A stretch of DNA of 34,807 nt from positions 1-34,807 of the forward strand of contig JAFSDI010000038.1 of the NCBI GenBank assembly GCA_017436325.1. The letters run 5' to 3'. Shown here piece after piece: positions 26,615 through 33,395 of this stretch (positions within the stretch are counted from its first letter, which is position 1; every line of letters begins with the position of its first letter). The notes beneath the pieces are model-generated. The model saw nothing but the letters and a program-made list of their open reading frames with translations. It did no database searches and was not told the DNA's origin. Source of the stretch: Alphaproteobacteria bacterium (GTDB taxonomy: Bacteria; Pseudomonadota; Alphaproteobacteria; Rs-D84). Position numbers and translations under genes: made by a program.

Positions 26615-27976
26615 ATGACCGACCAAATTCGATATGTTTTTACAAAACTACAAAACAGCCCTGATGGACATCCTGTGGAACAGCAAGGGGTTGGTGTGAT
26701 AAATGATACAGGTTATATGCACTTTGCATTATTATCCCCGCCAAAAATCCAACGCGACCCAGAAAACAGAAATGGTTTCTTTCGTCAGGTAGAACTTTTT
26801 GTGAATGAAAATTTAAAAAAAATTAAGGTCGATACATCTTTGTCACCAACGGAATTCTTGAAAAAAATTAGATTTGATAAACTGTATGCTAACTTTGATA
26901 AAACAGTAGAAAAACAAATACAAAAAGAAAAGGATTTTTGGCAAAATGTACGTGTACTGGATAACTATTATGCCATTACACAAAAGATGTCCAGATTTAC
27001 ACCAGTTGGTATAGAAGCAATGCTGACCGGCAAAAAATATCCATTAGCAACATCAATTCACGATTTTTTTCGCGGTATGGACAGAAAAGATATGCAAGAT
27101 GCAATTAATGCACTGCCCACAGATAAACGCAAGGAATTGTTGAAATTTGCAAAAGAACAAAATTTTGATATTCCACATCAAAATTGGAAAGAGCACGGAT
27201 ACAAAAAAACCATTGCAAATGGCGAATTTGAAAAACGCGACAATGACTTTGCAGAGTTTTCTCGTAAAAATCTTTTTAACAGTGAAATGCGCCTTGCGGT
27301 TAGCGCCTTGATGGATCGTTTAAAATACGAATACTATAAAAAGACAAACAATATGGATGTATTCTTTACAAAACAAGAATATGCGGAAATTAATCGTATG
27401 TCTGATATTGATATAGTGAATGTTTATGGGGCGGGGGCAACACAATTCTTTGAAAATGCGCTTGTAATTATGCAAAGAATTGAAAAAATCGCACAAGAAA
27501 AACGTGATATAACACCATTTATGAAGAGGTTAATTGAAAAAGGTAACCCTGAATATTATTCTAATCAAGATATTATAAGACTGTTCTATAACACTATAAA
27601 AAATAACTATAATAAGTTTAAAAAGAACCGTTATGTTGATTACTTTATGGGCTATCTGTATGATGCGGCGCGCAATAAGGATTTAAAAACACAAATTGCA
27701 GAAACCTTTGGCTTAAAAGACAGATATAATGGCGTAATAAGCCATCGGGAAAAACGCAAGAAAAAAGAAGAAAAACTTATAAAGGCGGCGGAACGCATAA
27801 AATCAGGTGGTGCACGCAGTGGTGTTGTGATTGCGGACAATATTGCAAGGCTTTATAATGAATATGATGTTGCGTCTGTTGATAGAGACAAAACAGTAGA
27901 AAAAATAAAAGCAAAGAAGTCACTAAGCAAGGCACAACAACAAATCGTTGATAGATATGCAACAAATAAAAGGTAA
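26615..27976 (+). CDS. Large charged cytoplasmic protein of unknown function (453 aa)
   Basis: This Lys/Glu/Asn-rich protein has no signal peptide, membrane segment or motif I recognise. The N-terminal 60 residues look beta-rich (IRYVFTKLQNS ... GVGVINDTGYMHFALL), and the rest is predicted mostly helical. A strongly charged coiled-coil-like stretch (SHREKRKKKEEKLIKAAERI) lies near residue 380. AAAGGAG gives a strong ribosome-binding site. It has its own promoter and terminator, so it is monocistronic. Composition resembles its neighbours and there is no sign of transfer. The function cannot be inferred. Confidence 0.85.
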   Translation: MTDQIRYVFTKLQNSPDGHPVEQQGVGVINDTGYMHFALLSPPKIQRDPENRNGFFRQVELFVNENLKKIKVDTSLSPTEFLKKIRFDKLYANFDKTVEKQIQKEKDFWQNVRVLDNYYAITQKMSRFTPVGIEAMLTGKKYPLATSIHDFFRGMDRKDMQDAINALPTDKRKELLKFAKEQNFDIPHQNWKEHGYKKTIANGEFEKRDNDFAEFSRKNLFNSEMRLAVSALMDRLKYEYYKKTNNMDVFFTKQEYAEINRMSDIDIVNVYGAGATQFFENALVIMQRIEKIAQEKRDITPFMKRLIEKGNPEYYSNQDIIRLFYNTIKNNYNKFKKNRYVDYFMGYLYDAARNKDLKTQIAETFGLKDRYNGVISHREKRKKKEEKLIKAAERIKSGGARSGVVIADNIARLYNEYDVASVDRDKTVEKIKAKKSLSKAQQQIVDRYATNKR

Positions 27977-27983
27977 AATACAT

Positions 27984-28014
27984 ACAGCCGTCTGAATAGA
28001 CGGCTGTCTTTTTG
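27984..28014 (+). terminator. Intrinsic terminator after the 453-aa gene
   Basis: A perfect 10-bp stem (ACAGCCGTCT / AGACGGCTGT, loop GAAT) is followed by CTTTTTG. It also separates the convergent exported-protein gene that ends at 28018. Confidence 0.93.
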
Positions 28015-28017
28015 TAA

Positions 28018-28917
28018 CTAATCTGATATCTGTATTGTGTCATCGTGAATTGAATATATAACGTTGTTATGTTGGACTTTTAATCGATGATTTGTGTTAA
28101 TATTCATCGGCACATCGGCGGTTGTTGCATTGCCATAAAAAATATCATTGCCGTGTTGAATATGCAATGCGTGTTCAGTTTGCTTGGTCTGGCGCAGATA
28201 TAATACAGAATCACCAATATGTAATGCGTGGCCGCATTGTTCCGCCTGCCACATACCTGTGGGCGAAATCAGCCCAGAATCACATGGTAAAATTCCAGAA
28301 TCAGTGGTTTCTGATTTTTCATATTCGCCACCCGCGCAGTATGAATTTGCGGGGCATATTGCGCATTCTGTTGCGCCAGCGGGCAAATAATAGCCCAATT
28401 CACACGATATGGTTGATGGGGTAATAATAATTGGTGTTTCAACAGCATTAAATACCGCAGAACGGAACGCGAGGCAGTCCGCGACAGCGCACTGCAGGCT
28501 GCTCGCACAGTAGAGCGCACAGCCGTCAGCGCAGTAGTCCGCAGCGTCGTCGGCGATGCGGAACACCCAAGGGGCAGACAAAACCTGAGTACCACCACCA
28601 ACAGGGGTATACCCATCCAAAGTACAATAACAATATCTACCACTGCTGTCTGGTAAGCTGGCGCTGATTGTTATTTCGTCACTTGTGCTTGCACCATTCC
28701 ACATACCGATACCGCTTTGACTGCTGCATTGCGCACGGCCTGTTATACTGCCTAAATCACCATAATAATCAACACTAAAGGTCATAGCTGATGCATCTGC
28801 GGTATAATCAAACACCCCAGCCGTGCCGATTATCGCGTTTAAGTCTGTGGTTTCAGCGTGCGCCATACCGATGATTGAAATTGTAAATATACTGCCCAAA
28901 AGAATTTTTTTATTCAT
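28018..28917 (-). CDS. Exported Cys-rich protein under structured leader A (299 aa)
   Basis: The start is set at the ATG at 28917 (GCGGGGGAC ribosome-binding site, signal peptide MNKKILLGSIFTISIIGMAHA). The longer frame from 28959 would begin inside the leader terminator. The N-terminal part (about 25-125) is beta-rich, ending in YCYCTLDGYTP ... APWVFRIADD. A Cys/Ala/Asp segment (ADYCADGCALYCASSLQC) and a Cys module (CAICPANSYCAGGEY) follow, then a tail with repeated HALHIGDSVLYL / HALHIQHGNDIFY. Its middle (28456-28560) is unusually GC-rich. It is likely surface or periplasmic. The function is unknown. Expression is probably governed by the terminator-ended leader upstream. Confidence 0.87.
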   Translation of the reverse strand: MNKKILLGSIFTISIIGMAHAETTDLNAIIGTAGVFDYTADASAMTFSVDYYGDLGSITGRAQCSSQSGIGMWNGASTSDEITISASLPDSSGRYCYCTLDGYTPVGGGTQVLSAPWVFRIADDAADYCADGCALYCASSLQCAVADCLAFRSAVFNAVETPIIITPSTISCELGYYLPAGATECAICPANSYCAGGEYEKSETTDSGILPCDSGLISPTGMWQAEQCGHALHIGDSVLYLRQTKQTEHALHIQHGNDIFYGNATTADVPMNINTNHRLKVQHNNVIYSIHDDTIQISD

Positions 28918-28944
28918 AATGTCCCCCGCTTTAATTGTTTGTGT

Positions 28945-28975
28945 AAAAAGAAACCGCAATGAAAATCAATGCGGT
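28945..28975 (-). terminator. Intrinsic terminator at the end of leader A
   Basis: The stem ACCGCA / TGCGGT extends across a U-U mismatch (UUGA / UCAU region) and is followed on the minus strand by TTTCTTTTT. It lies between the promoter and the coding start at 28917, so it can terminate the leader before the gene. Confidence 0.85.
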
Positions 28976-29188
28976 CGGGGAGTTCACAAATCAGTTCACT
29001 ATTGATTCTGCCCGCTTTTAGTGTAAACACCTGTTGTATAGCGGACAGCCCCCCGACCATAAAAGTCAGGGATAATCAAGATACAGTGCAAATACAGGAA
29101 AATATTGTCGGATTACGACACAATAAACATATCTGCACCGAGTGAACTAAGGCTTGTGACAGCCCCGAACCAGATTCCCATCCAGTTC
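28945..29188 (-). promoter_or_regulatory. Structured leader RNA, copy A (candidate novel cis-regulatory RNA)
   Basis: This roughly 244-nt region is transcribed from the promoter at 29224-29195 toward the exported-protein gene. It closely matches copy B (33396-33634): the first 30 bases and a 27-base internal block are identical. Helices by position on the plus strand: P1 29188-29167 (9 bp, GGGA loop); P2 a short GGCU/AGCC stem; P3 29139-29130 with 29094-29085; P4 29120-29116 with 29110-29106; P5 29071-29065 with 29057-29051; P6 29046-29041 with 29015-29010; P7 GGUG/CACU; then the terminator. The strand CCCCGACC at 28980-28973 can instead pair with GGTCGGGG at 29058-29051. Differences from copy B preserve pairing in P2, P3, P6 and P7. 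The ligand or signal is unknown, and it could also give a stable short RNA. Confidence 0.8.
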
Positions 29189-29194
29189 GTTTTT

Positions 29195-29224
29195 ACTATA
29201 ACACAGATTGCAGTTTTTTGTAAA
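29195..29224 (-). promoter_or_regulatory. Promoter of leader A
   Basis: TTTACA (29224-29219), an 18-base spacer and TATAGT (29200-29195), preceded by TGTG, on the minus strand. TTACAA with a 17-base spacer is an equivalent reading. The same boxes and spacing occur before leader B. The predicted start coincides with the first base of helix P1. Confidence 0.8.
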
Positions 29225-29301
29225 TATAAAATTTTATAGCACAGGGTTATAGCCTGATATGGCAGATAGAAAATATTTTAATGACAACTTGACTTTTTAT
29301 A

Positions 29302-29727
29302 ATGATGTATATAGAATTTTCAATTATGACAGAAGATTTTAATTCTTGGGAAATTTATGATATTGCACAGGCGTTTATTATTGATAAAAATGTTACTTTT
29401 TCAACAGTTCTGACAGACAGCACATACAACTATAATTTTCAAAAGAGTTTCGATTTTGGTAAATATACGTTACAAATCACCTTGCCGATATCCACTAAAA
29501 AACAGGACTTTGGTAAGATATATTTTCAAAATGGCAATGATAAACCTGTATTATTGCTAAAAACCGCCAGAAAGATATCACCTAAACCAAATTCCTTTGA
29601 AAAAATGATTGAGTGGCGCTATTTCAAGCTGATCAAAATGATTAAAAAAAGACAGAAAAATACACTGAATCTTTGTGATAATTATATTGCTGTGATGAAT
29701 GCAATATTTAATTTGAAATCCTTGTAA
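29302..29727 (+). CDS. Hypothetical protein (141 aa)
   Basis: An AT-rich frame with normal-looking codon use runs from tandem ATGs at 29302/29305, and an alternative ATG lies at 29326 (MTEDFNSWEIYDIAQAFIID). The product is a mix of beta strands (YTLQITLPISTKKQDFGKIYF) and a basic helical C-terminus (KLIKMIKKRQKN). No signal peptide and no family recognised. No convincing ribosome-binding site precedes either start. It lies just before the lipoprotein gene on the same strand. The start is uncertain. Confidence 0.6.
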   Translation: MMYIEFSIMTEDFNSWEIYDIAQAFIIDKNVTFSTVLTDSTYNYNFQKSFDFGKYTLQITLPISTKKQDFGKIYFQNGNDKPVLLLKTARKISPKPNSFEKMIEWRYFKLIKMIKKRQKNTLNLCDNYIAVMNAIFNLKSL

Positions 29728-29746
29728 TCGTGCAACTATGTTGTGT

Positions 29747-29774
29747 TTGACATTGTTTGATATTGCGATATAAT
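29747..29774 (+). promoter_or_regulatory. Consensus promoter of the small lipoprotein gene
   Basis: TTGACA (29747-29752), a 16-base spacer and TATAAT (29769-29774), perfect matches to both hexamers. The A of the ATG at 29781 is 7 bases past the -10 box, which is where transcription normally starts, so the mRNA should be leaderless or nearly so. Confidence 0.85.
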
Positions 29775-29780
29775 GAAATT

Positions 29781-29906
29781 ATGAGAAAAATTGTTTGTAT
29801 TACATTAGCCTTGTTATTTGTTGCTGTTTCGCTGATTGGATGTGGGGTGAAATCTGATTTGGTACGCCCAAACGATACCTTTCCACGTAATTACCCAGTT
29901 TATTGA
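29781..29906 (+). CDS. lptM: Small lipoprotein, LptM (YifL)-like (41 aa)
   Basis: The product begins MRKIVCITLALLFVAVSLIGC and ends GVKSDLVRPNDTFPRNYPVY. It has a lipoprotein signal with a lipobox (SLIGC; lipidated Cys21) followed directly by the short GxKxDLxxP...YP tail typical of LptM/YifL-type lipoproteins. In E. coli LptM helps LptD mature in the outer-membrane LPS translocon. The match is to a short motif, so the symbol is tentative. The gene is short enough to be missed by length-filtered gene finders. It has no SD, and the consensus promoter places the start of transcription at the ATG. Confidence 0.75.
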   Translation: MRKIVCITLALLFVAVSLIGCGVKSDLVRPNDTFPRNYPVY

Positions 29907-29962
29907 TAATAAATCTGTGTTTAGCGAACAAGCTTTTTTGTGGGCGCAGAAAAATTAAGAAC

Positions 29963-29993
29963 AAAAAAACACCCCCGCATTTACGGTGGGTGT
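29963..29993 (-). terminator. Intrinsic terminator of the ACP-like gene
   Basis: The stem ACACCC / GGGTGT, extended by CCG/CGG around a short loop, is followed on the minus strand by seven T residues. It lies 22 bases past the ACP-like stop codon. It may also stop plus-strand transcription from the lipoprotein gene, but with less U. Confidence 0.9.
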
Positions 29994-30015
29994 GCGATAA
30001 AACGACAATGATTTA

Positions 30016-30825
30016 TTAACGAAGTCTTTGAAAGTTGTTATATATTCTGCAATTCATAAATTCACAATAAACCTTGCCTGTGTTATTTGGTCTTTCTGGG
30101 CGGTTGCATTTTTTGCCCAGTAATTCACAGTATGGTTTGCCGTCTTTCATTGTACGCAATTCTATGGCAGGTTTAGGTTGCTGTTTTGACGGTGCAGTTA
30201 TGTTATTATGTGCAGTTTCAAACAACTTTATCGAAGCGACCAAATTTTCTGCCTGATGTAAAATAGTTTTAAATTCTATCTTCTGTGTTTGTTCTTTATC
30301 AGCAATAGGTTTTTGGGATTCCTGTGTTTGTTCTTTATCAGCAACTGGTTCTGGGGATTCCTGTGTTTGTTCTTTATCAGCAACTGGTTCTGGGGATTCC
30401 TGTGTTTGTTCTTTATCAGCAACTGGTTCTGGGGATTCCTGTGTTTGTTCTTTATCAGCAATAGGTTTTTGGGATTCCTGTGTTTGTTCTTTATCGACAA
30501 CCGGTTCTGGGGTTTCCTGCGCCTGTTTCTTTTGTTTCCGCGCTAGTTTTCTTTGCATAGATTCTGCTGATGTGCCTGCTGACTCTAGCATATGTAATAT
30601 TTCATTAAAGCTCTTTTTTACAAAAGCTTCCGTTTCTTCATCTGTAATATTTATATCAAATGTGTCTTCAAGTGCCATCACAATCTCAACTACTTCCAGA
30701 GAATCCGCACCTATGGCCTCAAAAAAACGATCTTCTTCTTTATTTTCCAGAACGTACTCAATATCCCCGCCATACGTCACGTTGGCCACTGTTTGTAAAA
30801 AAACATGTTCTACTATATTACTCAT
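30016..30825 (-). CDS. Acyl carrier protein domain fused to a 13-residue repeat linker and Cys-containing tail (269 aa)
   Basis: Residues 1-85 form an acyl/peptidyl carrier domain. GADSLEVVEIVMALEDTFDI contains the phosphopantetheine-attachment Ser42 in the expected DSLE context, and DEETEAF follows. Residues about 105-185 are six near-identical 13-residue units (ADKEQTQESPEPV or ADKEQTQESQKPI), a charged, probably extended linker. The C-terminus (about 225-265) has two Cys pairs (YCELLGKKC and YCEFMNC) with nearby basic residues, possibly a small metal site. Typical ACPs are 78-90 aa and have no such extension, so this may tether a carried acyl group to a partner. It has an AAAGGA ribosome-binding site and its own promoter and terminator. 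No biosynthetic genes lie next to it. Confidence 0.85.
   Translation of the reverse strand: MSNIVEHVFLQTVANVTYGGDIEYVLENKEEDRFFEAIGADSLEVVEIVMALEDTFDINITDEETEAFVKKSFNEILHMLESAGTSAESMQRKLARKQKKQAQETPEPVVDKEQTQESQKPIADKEQTQESPEPVADKEQTQESPEPVADKEQTQESPEPVADKEQTQESQKPIADKEQTQKIEFKTILHQAENLVASIKLFETAHNNITAPSKQQPKPAIELRTMKDGKPYCELLGKKCNRPERPNNTGKVYCEFMNCRIYNNFQRLR
30283..30516. repeat. 39-bp in-frame tandem repeat (6 units) in the ACP-like gene
   Basis: Units begin at 30283, 30322, 30361, 30400, 30439 and 30478, each starting CTGTGTTTGTTCTTTATC, and a degenerate seventh follows. The period is a multiple of 3, so unit gain or loss keeps the frame. Units alternate between two types (QKPI at both ends, PEPV in the middle), indicating recent expansion. 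The repeats contain no stops in several other frames, which creates spurious ORFs. Confidence 0.97.
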
Positions 30826-30856
30826 AAAAAATCCTTTTAGTTATTATTTTCTCAAA

Positions 30857-30885
30857 AAAGTAACACAAATAAAACACATTGTCAA
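30857..30885 (-). promoter_or_regulatory. Promoter of the ACP-like gene
   Basis: TTGACA (30885-30880), a 17-base spacer and TACTTT (30862-30857) preceded by TGTGT, on the minus strand. The start would be near 30850, giving a leader of about 25 nt. Confidence 0.6.
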
Positions 30886-30904
30886 TCTGTTTAAATAGCG
30901 TTGC

Positions 30905-31260
30905 CTATATTATTTTTCAAAAATCATAAAAAACTTTTGGGTGGAAGGGATTTAATAATGTCCCTGCGGGGCAATGGATTCCCGCCTGCGCGGGTATGAC
31001 GAAAAGAAAGACGGGGCGCGATGTGATGGGTGTGGTTGGTTTTGTTTTCTTTGTTTTAACAATTTTTTGTAAAAAAAAATTGTCATTCCATGGCTTGACC
31101 ATGGAACCTAGGTTATGTATTCCTTATTATCGGCACTACCTGGGTCCTGTGGGGCATTCACCCACAAAATTTTTTCCAAAAATTTTGCGGGGCCCGAAAA
31201 AGCCACAGGATGACAAAGGTTTAATTTGCAATTTTTGCGGGGCGCGATATGCGGGTATGA
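30905..31260. repeat. Intergenic mosaic of palindromic dispersed-repeat fragments
   Basis: The gap between the ACP-like gene and rnj holds no gene. It contains several palindromes: CCCGC-CTGC-GCGGG (30981-30994), TTCCATGG-CTTGA-CCATGGAA (31086-31106), and an outer TCCTGTGG ... CCACAGGA (31145-31152, 31203-31210) enclosing a long A/T inverted repeat around 31163-31190. The segment CGGGTATGACGAA occurs twice (near 30991 and 31252), both times close to a GGGGCGCGAT block. Translated, part of it gives the VIPAQAGIH peptide, a frequent artefact of dispersed proteobacterial repeats. It is most likely a small non-autonomous repeat family. Confidence 0.7.
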
Positions 31261-31275
31261 CGAAGAACGAGAAAT

Positions 31276-31301
31276 AAAAAATCCGGCATTGCCGGATTTT
31301 T
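31276..31301 (-). terminator. Intrinsic terminator of rnj
   Basis: An 11-bp stem (AAAAATCCGGC / GCCGGATTTTT, loop ATT) starts within the rnj stop codon region and is followed by a T-run on the minus strand. It can also work on the plus strand. Confidence 0.9.
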
Positions 31302-33096
31302 ATTTTTGCACAAAGTGAACACTGTATTGTGGCTTTTTATCCGCACCAAGTGCCGCGCGGACAACCTTGTTCGAAGCAACCTGAACCGCACGAACCAAAT
31401 TGTTTTTGTCTTTGCGTTCTGATTTGGTCAAACCATCAATCGCGCGTGTGATTTCAATTTGAATCTGACGCTTCATAAAGCCTGTTTCATCTGATTCAAA
31501 GATACCAGCGCTGGAAACTTCTGGTGTGCCTTTTAAGAAACCACGTTTATCAACAGGCAATGTGACGAATACCGCGCCATTTGCCGCAATCTTTTTGCGG
31601 TTCTTGTAGACTGGGTCGTCTGCACTGCGTTCTGTTTCGCCTTCCATAACGACATAACTGGTTTCGATTGTTTCAGCAATATATGGTTCATTACCATTGC
31701 TGAGCGCCAACATTTCGCCATTGTGCAAGACCATCATATGCTTTGCACCACCGCGTTCCATTGCCATTTTGCCGTTCAGCATTTCATTGATATAGTCACC
31801 ATGCATAGGCACAGAAACCTGGGGGTGAACCATATCATAGAAACGTTCCAATTCTGGGCGACCTGCGTGACCACTGGCATGAACATTGTCTGTATCAAAT
31901 ATTGTGTGTGTCTTAATCCCCATACGCGCCAATTTGTTATACAAATATGAAACATCTTGTTCGCGACCAGGAATGATAATCGCACTGAAAACAACAGTGT
32001 CTGTCGGTTGTAATTTTAATTCTTTGACCTGACCATGACACAGGCGTGTCAACATTGCAAACTTTTCGCCTTGGGATCCTGTCAGGAATATCGCCTGCTT
32101 TTCGGCGGGCAAATCTTTAATTTCGCTGTGCAAATAGACATCGTCTTTGTTCAAATAACCAAACGCAATCCCCATTTCACGAAATTCTGGCAGGCCAACA
32201 TATGGCACTGGGTTTGGATTACTGCGTTCTTTTATCGCGGCGACACGACCGGCGGCACGCGCAGCCTGGGCAAACATTTTAATACGCGCCAAACTGCGTG
32301 AATAGCCCGTCACAAATACGCGACCCGGGGCATTCTTCATAATTTCAGTCAGGGTTTCACGAACTTGTGTTTCTGTAACCTGCTTAGTCTGACGTGAAGA
32401 ATTCGTTGAATCGCACATACACGCCAGCAACATTGGGTCAGAACCAATTTCAGACAGACGCGCAAAGTTTGTTGGGGCTTCGATTGGAATATCATCGTTA
32501 AATGTCCAGTCGCCGGTATGTAAAATCTTGCCCGCTGGGGTTTTGATTATTAACATTTGCGCTTCGGGTACAGAATGTGTGACGTGAAATGTTTCGACTT
32601 CAAAAGGCGCAATATCAAGCGTTGCACCGTTGTGGTCAAATTCAATAATGTCGGTCTGGGGATTAAAATCCATTTCAATGCCCGTAAACGTGCGGCGCAA
32701 AATTTCCGCAGGAAAACGTGTGCAGTATATTGGCTTTCTGAATTTTGGCCAGATATATTTTAATGCACCAATGTGATCTTCGTGGCCATGAGTAACAATA
32801 AATCCAACAACGTCTTTCTTGCGCTTTTCCAGCCATGTGGTGTCACAATATTGAACGTCACCTGCCCCAATTTCTTCGTCCAGAAATCCCATACCGCAGT
32901 CTATAATCAAATATTTACCGCGATATTTATAGACATACATATTTTGACCAATGTGTTCCAACCCGCCAAGCGCCATAAAATAAATCTTGTCATCGTTGGC
33001 ATCTGTTTCGTGACGGTTCATACCGCTTATTTTTTTTGGTGTCTTTATCGCCTTTTCTTTTACTGGCGCGTTCTTTTTTTCTTTTGTTTTTACCAT
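31300..33096 (-). CDS. rnj: Ribonuclease J
   Basis: This 598-aa metallo-beta-lactamase/beta-CASP ribonuclease acts in mRNA decay and rRNA maturation. The zinc motif HGHEDH is at residues 103-108 (IVTHGHEDHIGALKYI). The fold start is MALGGLEHIGQNM, with further ligands in HVTHSVPEAQ and HTGDWTFNDD, a beta-CASP region (VFVTGYSRSLARIKMFAQAA), and the C-terminal motif HASGHAGRPELERF. A Lys-rich N-terminal tail of about 35 residues precedes the catalytic domain. The ATG at 33096 has AAAGGA upstream. RNase J in alphaproteobacteria is known (e.g. Sinorhizobium). Confidence 0.96.
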   Translation of the reverse strand: MVKTKEKKNAPVKEKAIKTPKKISGMNRHETDANDDKIYFMALGGLEHIGQNMYVYKYRGKYLIIDCGMGFLDEEIGAGDVQYCDTTWLEKRKKDVVGFIVTHGHEDHIGALKYIWPKFRKPIYCTRFPAEILRRTFTGIEMDFNPQTDIIEFDHNGATLDIAPFEVETFHVTHSVPEAQMLIIKTPAGKILHTGDWTFNDDIPIEAPTNFARLSEIGSDPMLLACMCDSTNSSRQTKQVTETQVRETLTEIMKNAPGRVFVTGYSRSLARIKMFAQAARAAGRVAAIKERSNPNPVPYVGLPEFREMGIAFGYLNKDDVYLHSEIKDLPAEKQAIFLTGSQGEKFAMLTRLCHGQVKELKLQPTDTVVFSAIIIPGREQDVSYLYNKLARMGIKTHTIFDTDNVHASGHAGRPELERFYDMVHPQVSVPMHGDYINEMLNGKMAMERGGAKHMMVLHNGEMLALSNGNEPYIAETIETSYVVMEGETERSADDPVYKNRKKIAANGAVFVTLPVDKRGFLKGTPEVSSAGIFESDETGFMKRQIQIEITRAIDGLTKSERKDKNNLVRAVQVASNKVVRAALGADKKPQYSVHFVQK

Positions 33097-33117
33097 TTAT
33101 TTTCCTTTGTTATTGTT

Positions 33118-33336
33118 TTACATTTGTGCGACCAGCAAATTTATTGCCCATAAAGTAATAACCTTTATATGCAGTAAATCTGTGGGTCGCACATCCAATA
33201 CCCCATAGTATTTTATTACATCCAATAAAGACATAGGGATTAATTCCGTTTGAATATCTGTGATATTCATACATTCTCTGACGTACCGGATATATAATAG
33301 TGCAAAATCAGCAAAAATCAAGAGAATAAAAATCAT
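33118..33336 (-). CDS. Possible small membrane protein upstream of rnj (72 aa)
   Basis: The ATG at 33336 opens a frame with one N-terminal hydrophobic helix (MIFILLIFADFALLYI), a polar middle and a hydrophobic C-terminal stretch (VITLWAINLLVAQM). It ends 21 bases before rnj in the same direction, consistent with a short operon. No clear ribosome-binding site is visible and no family is recognised. A TTG 15 bases upstream would extend it slightly. It diverges from leader B, whose -35 box starts at 33359. Confidence 0.35.
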   Translation of the reverse strand: MIFILLIFADFALLYIRYVRECMNITDIQTELIPMSLLDVIKYYGVLDVRPTDLLHIKVITLWAINLLVAQM

Positions 33337-33358
33337 CAAAGACCAATCCAAAATTCTA

Positions 33359-33388
33359 TTTACAAAAAAACCTAATTTGTGTTATAGT
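33359..33388 (+). promoter_or_regulatory. Promoter of leader B
   Basis: TTTACA (33359-33364), an 18-base spacer and TATAGT (33383-33388), preceded by TGTGT. The boxes and spacing are identical to the leader A promoter. The start would be at about 33395, at the base of helix P1. Confidence 0.8.
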
Positions 33389-33395
33389 AAAAGTT

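Noticed and set aside
28918..28959. Longer N-terminus (start at 28959) for the leader-A gene
   Set aside because: It starts inside the terminator stem. The ATG at 28917 has a G-rich ribosome-binding site and a signal peptide.
28945..29188. 6S RNA or tmRNA
   Set aside because: The fold is a series of short helices and not one long rod with a central bubble. No tag-peptide frame or tRNA-like ends are seen, and the element occurs twice before coding genes.
30283..30516. CRISPR array
   Set aside because: The 39-bp repeats are contiguous without spacers and encode an in-frame 13-residue protein repeat.
30276..30546. Overlapping ORFs on both strands across the 39-bp repeats
   Set aside because: They are by-products of a stop-free repeat whose period is divisible by three. 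The ACP frame has the start, ribosome-binding site, domain and terminator.
30917..31277. Two ORFs (one containing VIPAQAGIH) in the repeat mosaic
   Set aside because: They translate palindromic intergenic repeats, lack ribosome-binding sites and match a known annotation artefact.
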